Origin: Bacillota bacterium
GTDB taxonomy: Bacteria > Bacillota > Clostridia > Acetivibrionales > DSM-1351
NCBI GenBank assembly: GCA_023441625.1
Contig: JAEZOA010000078.1
Coordinates: forward strand, 1 to 7,668
DNA length: 7,668 nt
Reading direction: 5' to 3'
The notes under the pieces are model-generated. The model did not search any database. It saw only the letters and a list, made by a program, of their open reading frames with translations, and was not told where the DNA came from. A program made the position numbers and the translations under genes. Shown here piece by piece: positions 6,504 through 7,668 of the stretch (within the stretch, counting starts at the first letter, position 1; each line of letters opens with the position of its first letter).

Positions 6504-6532
6504 ATTATATCAAAATTCTTCCAGAATGTACA
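6504..6532 (-). promoter_or_regulatory. Sigma-A promoter of the DUF3883 gene with spacer palindrome
   Basis: On the minus strand TGTACA (6532-6527) and a perfect TATAAT (6509-6504) are 17 bp apart. The start point would be near 6497, about 33 nt before the ATG. The spacer contains an inverted repeat, ATTCT-TCC-AGAAT (6515-6527), a plausible operator position. No LexA-type box is present here, so this gene may have its own regulation beside any readthrough from the upstream operon. Confidence 0.65.
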
Positions 6533-6573
6533 CTAAGTATTTCATAAACGGTTTTTGTGAATATGTAGCTTAT

Positions 6574-6753
6574 CTAGCTTTCAACATACCATGTTTCTCC
6601 ATCATAATACAGATAGTACCTTTTCTTACCTGATTGGCAATAATACCTTAATGCAAGTACGTATGTTCTAAGACTATGCCCTTTACGGACTGCAATAACT
6701 TTATCTATTTTGAATAAACGTTCATCTCCCCAAACAAATGATATTGGAAGCAT
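6574..6753 (-). CDS. Short conserved protein of unknown function (59 aa)
   Basis: A 59-residue frame from ATG 6753 to TAG 6574: MLPISFVWGDERLFKIDKVI at the start, then AVRKGHSLRTYVLALRYYC and GKKRYYLYYDGETWYVES. The pattern (hydrophobic MLPI-FVW start, F-IDKV, RYY, YLYYDG-WYVE end) resembles small all-beta proteins I recall from many Clostridia, often near DNA-repair genes such as Y-family polymerases. I cannot name a function. A GAAGGG ribosome binding site ends 3 nt before the ATG, rather close. The start lies 14 nt past the stop of the upstream frame, so it is likely the distal gene of the operon led by the LexA-type operator. A decayed second copy with an in-frame stop lies at 4758-4868. 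That the two copies share codon-level similarity supports both being genuine coding sequence. Confidence 0.75.
   Translation of the reverse strand: MLPISFVWGDERLFKIDKVIAVRKGHSLRTYVLALRYYCQSGKKRYYLYYDGETWYVES
6582..6652. repeat. Direct repeat, copy 2 (within the short conserved gene)
   Basis: This is the partner of 4775-4845, with 60 of 71 identical bases in the same orientation. It lies in the 3' half of the intact small gene, upstream of the DUF3883 gene. Confidence 0.85.
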
Positions 6754-6767
6754 AGTCCCTTCTTTTA

Positions 6768-6905
6768 CTAATCTACTGCCTCTACAGAAGTCTGTTTTAC
6801 TATTTCTTTGGCTTCATTTACTGCCTTTTCGGCTTCAACTGGATTAAAGCCAAATGGGTATCCGGCGTATATACTCCCTTTTACAGTTGACGGAGTTTCA
6901 GTAAG
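6768..6905 (-). pseudogene. Coding-like tail in shifted frame, probable 3' part of the zinc-ribbon gene
   Basis: The minus strand is open for 45 codons from just after a TGA (6908-6906) to TAG (6770-6768), without any ATG, GTG or TTG start. The product would contain SIYAGYPFGFNPVEAEKAVN followed by EAKEIVKQTSVEAVD, a glycine/aromatic stretch then an amphipathic acidic helix, which looks like real protein. It overlaps the last codons of the zinc-ribbon gene in the -1 frame and ends 14 nt before the next start, filling an otherwise odd 128-nt gap. The simplest reading is that a one-base deletion or sequencing error split one gene of about 103-105 codons. I see no classic slippery heptamer in the overlap, so programmed frameshifting is less likely. 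Confidence 0.55.
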
Positions 6906-7084
6906 TCAGTTATTGGGAATGGTCTAGGCAATTCCATTTTGGGATTTGCTACAGTAATAATAGAAAGGCAATTACAGCAGCCACATTTTGGACATTCTAC
7001 ATCATCAGCATCAAAAGGTAAAGACGCAATAATTTGATGCTTAGCACCACAGATTGAACAGCATAGATTTATGTTGAGCTTCAC
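6881..7084 (-). CDS. Small zinc-ribbon protein, probably frameshifted at its 3' end
   Basis: As it stands the frame encodes 67 residues from a GTG start at 7084, with GAGGG about 9 nt upstream. Cys9/Cys12 (CSIC) and Cys31/Cys34 (CPKC) form a zinc-ribbon pattern, with three further Cys at 8, 36 and 39. The rest, PKMELPRPFPITDLL, gives no clear family. Zinc ribbons of this size usually bind DNA, RNA or protein partners; the specific role here is unknown. It is the first gene after a perfect LexA-type box that overlaps its probable start point, so SOS induction is expected. Downstream the reading appears to continue in another frame (6768-6905), so the true protein may be about 105 residues. The next gene in line is the short conserved protein at 6574-6753. 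Confidence 0.7.
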   Translation of the reverse strand: MKLNINLCCSICGAKHQIIASLPFDADDVECPKCGCCNCLSIITVANPKMELPRPFPITDLLKLRQL

Positions 7085-7106
7085 AATACATCACCCTCTC
7101 AAATTC

Positions 7107-7120
7107 CGAACACTTGTTCG
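7107..7120. promoter_or_regulatory. LexA (SOS) operator
   Basis: CGAACACTTGTTCG has perfect CGAAC/GTTCG half sites separated by 4 bp, matching the Gram-positive LexA/DinR consensus CGAAC-N4-GTTCG. The outer A-T pair of the spacer extends the palindrome to 6 bp each side. It lies 7 bp downstream of the -10 box, covering the expected start point near 7121, an effective site for repression. It would make the zinc-ribbon operon DNA-damage inducible. Confidence 0.85.
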
Positions 7121-7127
7121 TATTTAT

Positions 7128-7156
7128 ATTATAGAGCGATTATTTAATTTTGAAAA
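7128..7156 (-). promoter_or_regulatory. Promoter of the zinc-ribbon operon
   Basis: On the minus strand TTTTCA (7156-7151) and a perfect TATAAT (7133-7128) are 17 bp apart, with the LexA-type box immediately downstream. It sits in the short gap after the GIY-YIG gene, so the zinc-ribbon operon is probably transcribed independently of that gene. Confidence 0.7.
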
Positions 7157-7177
7157 GACCTAAATTCAACAAATACA

Positions 7178-7668
7178 TCAAGTATTCCGAAGTGTACTAA
7201 GCATCTCACGAAATTCTCTGTTAATATCATTATGATTGAGTGCCAAGTTAAGTGGTGGATTAAATTGATTTATTAATTCCATCTCTGTAAAACCATAATT
7301 CTGACTATGATACAGTATCAGATTATTTTTCATCCAATTGGAAAGTTCCCATTCCTTGTCATCCACAAACCTGTACTTCCCATCTGCATAGAAATGTTTG
7401 TTATACCTCCATAGAACGCCTAGACTCTTTCTTAAAGTTGAATTACGGGCAGAACCATTAAAATGATTGCGGTAGTCCCTCTGTCTGATACTCCGTTCAG
7501 ATATGCCAATGTAAATTACTGGATACTCCTCAAAATAGGAATATGAAAGAACTCTCATTGGTTCAGGCAAACACTTTATGTCTTTTGCACAAATAATATA
7601 TACTCCTGGCATATCAGGTAACGTTAAGGGGTTATCCTGCTGAGGGTTAAATGTGATGAAATATAATG
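7178..7668 (-). CDS. GIY-YIG nuclease family protein (5' end beyond window)
   Basis: The frame ends with TGA at 7178 and remains open to the window edge. An internal ATG at 7612 would give 144 residues, but it lacks a ribosome binding site. The 18 codons before it (including TFNPQQDNPLTLPD) read like the usual N-terminal segment before the GIY motif, so the start lies outside. Numbered from that ATG: PGVY (2-5) stands for GIY, VIYIG (32-36) for YIG, with the basic SIRQRDYRNHF helix (41-51) holding the expected catalytic Arg. GSARNSTLRKSLG follows, then Glu112 in MELI as likely metal ligand, and NPPLN (118-122) with the conserved Asn. The C-terminal WMKNNL and PPLNLALNHN features match a stand-alone GIY-YIG subfamily found in many bacteria. 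All key residues appear present, so a metal-dependent DNA nuclease is predicted; its substrate is unknown. It lies upstream of the LexA-controlled operon. Confidence 0.85.
   Translation of the reverse strand, partial: LYFITFNPQQDNPLTLPDMPGVYIICAKDIKCLPEPMRVLSYSYFEEYPVIYIGISERSIRQRDYRNHFNGSARNSTLRKSLGVLWRYNKHFYADGKYRFVDDKEWELSNWMKNNLILYHSQNYGFTEMELINQFNPPLNLALNHNDINREFREMLSTLRNT

Noticed and set aside
6881..6905. Programmed -1 frameshift in the zinc-ribbon gene
   Set aside because: No X-XXY-YYZ slippery heptamer occurs in the overlap window; an indel is the simpler explanation.

Overview
The window looks like chromosomal DNA of a low-GC, Gram-positive anaerobe of the Firmicutes, most likely Clostridia. 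The clues are strong purine-rich ribosome binding sites, AT-rich intergenic DNA, sigma-A type promoters, a Bacillus/Clostridium-type LexA box and a clostridial-style EF-G paralogue. Genus cannot be fixed from sequence alone.

Layout. Positions 86-2354 hold one complete core-type gene on the minus strand, an EF-G-like translation GTPase (139-2229), with its own extended -10 promoter and a clear rho-independent terminator. Positions 2355-2918 carry no convincing gene. They hold a possible short plus-strand transcription unit, a GC-rich island with strong inverted repeats, and a terminator-like hairpin just before the next gene. An ISAs1-family transposase with an intact DDE triad lies at 2919-4097. 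It is followed by orphan sequence and the 3' remnant of a P-loop ATPase-like gene (4251-4732), so this junction has been rearranged.

The right half (4733-7668) is accessory DNA read leftwards. From its promoter side it contains: a GIY-YIG nuclease-like gene running off the window end (7178-7668); a perfect LexA-type operator (7107-7120) over the start point of a small operon; a zinc-ribbon gene (6881-7084) with a probable frameshift and a coding-like tail (6768-6905); a short conserved gene of unknown function (6574-6753); and a separately promoted 472-residue protein (5046-6464). I read that last protein as a tyrosine-recombinase-like N-terminal half without recombinase catalytic residues, then a four-cysteine zinc ribbon, then a DUF3883 PD-(D/E)xK nuclease-like domain. 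Beyond it lies a decayed second copy of the short conserved gene (4758-4868), so the nuclease gene is flanked by direct repeats of a small gene.

Together the right half resembles a DNA-damage-responsive or defence-type island: two predicted nucleases, a SOS operator, duplicated and decaying small genes, an ATPase remnant and an IS. The most notable candidate is the integrase-like/zinc ribbon/DUF3883 fusion. Its role as a defence or mobile-element protein is inference.
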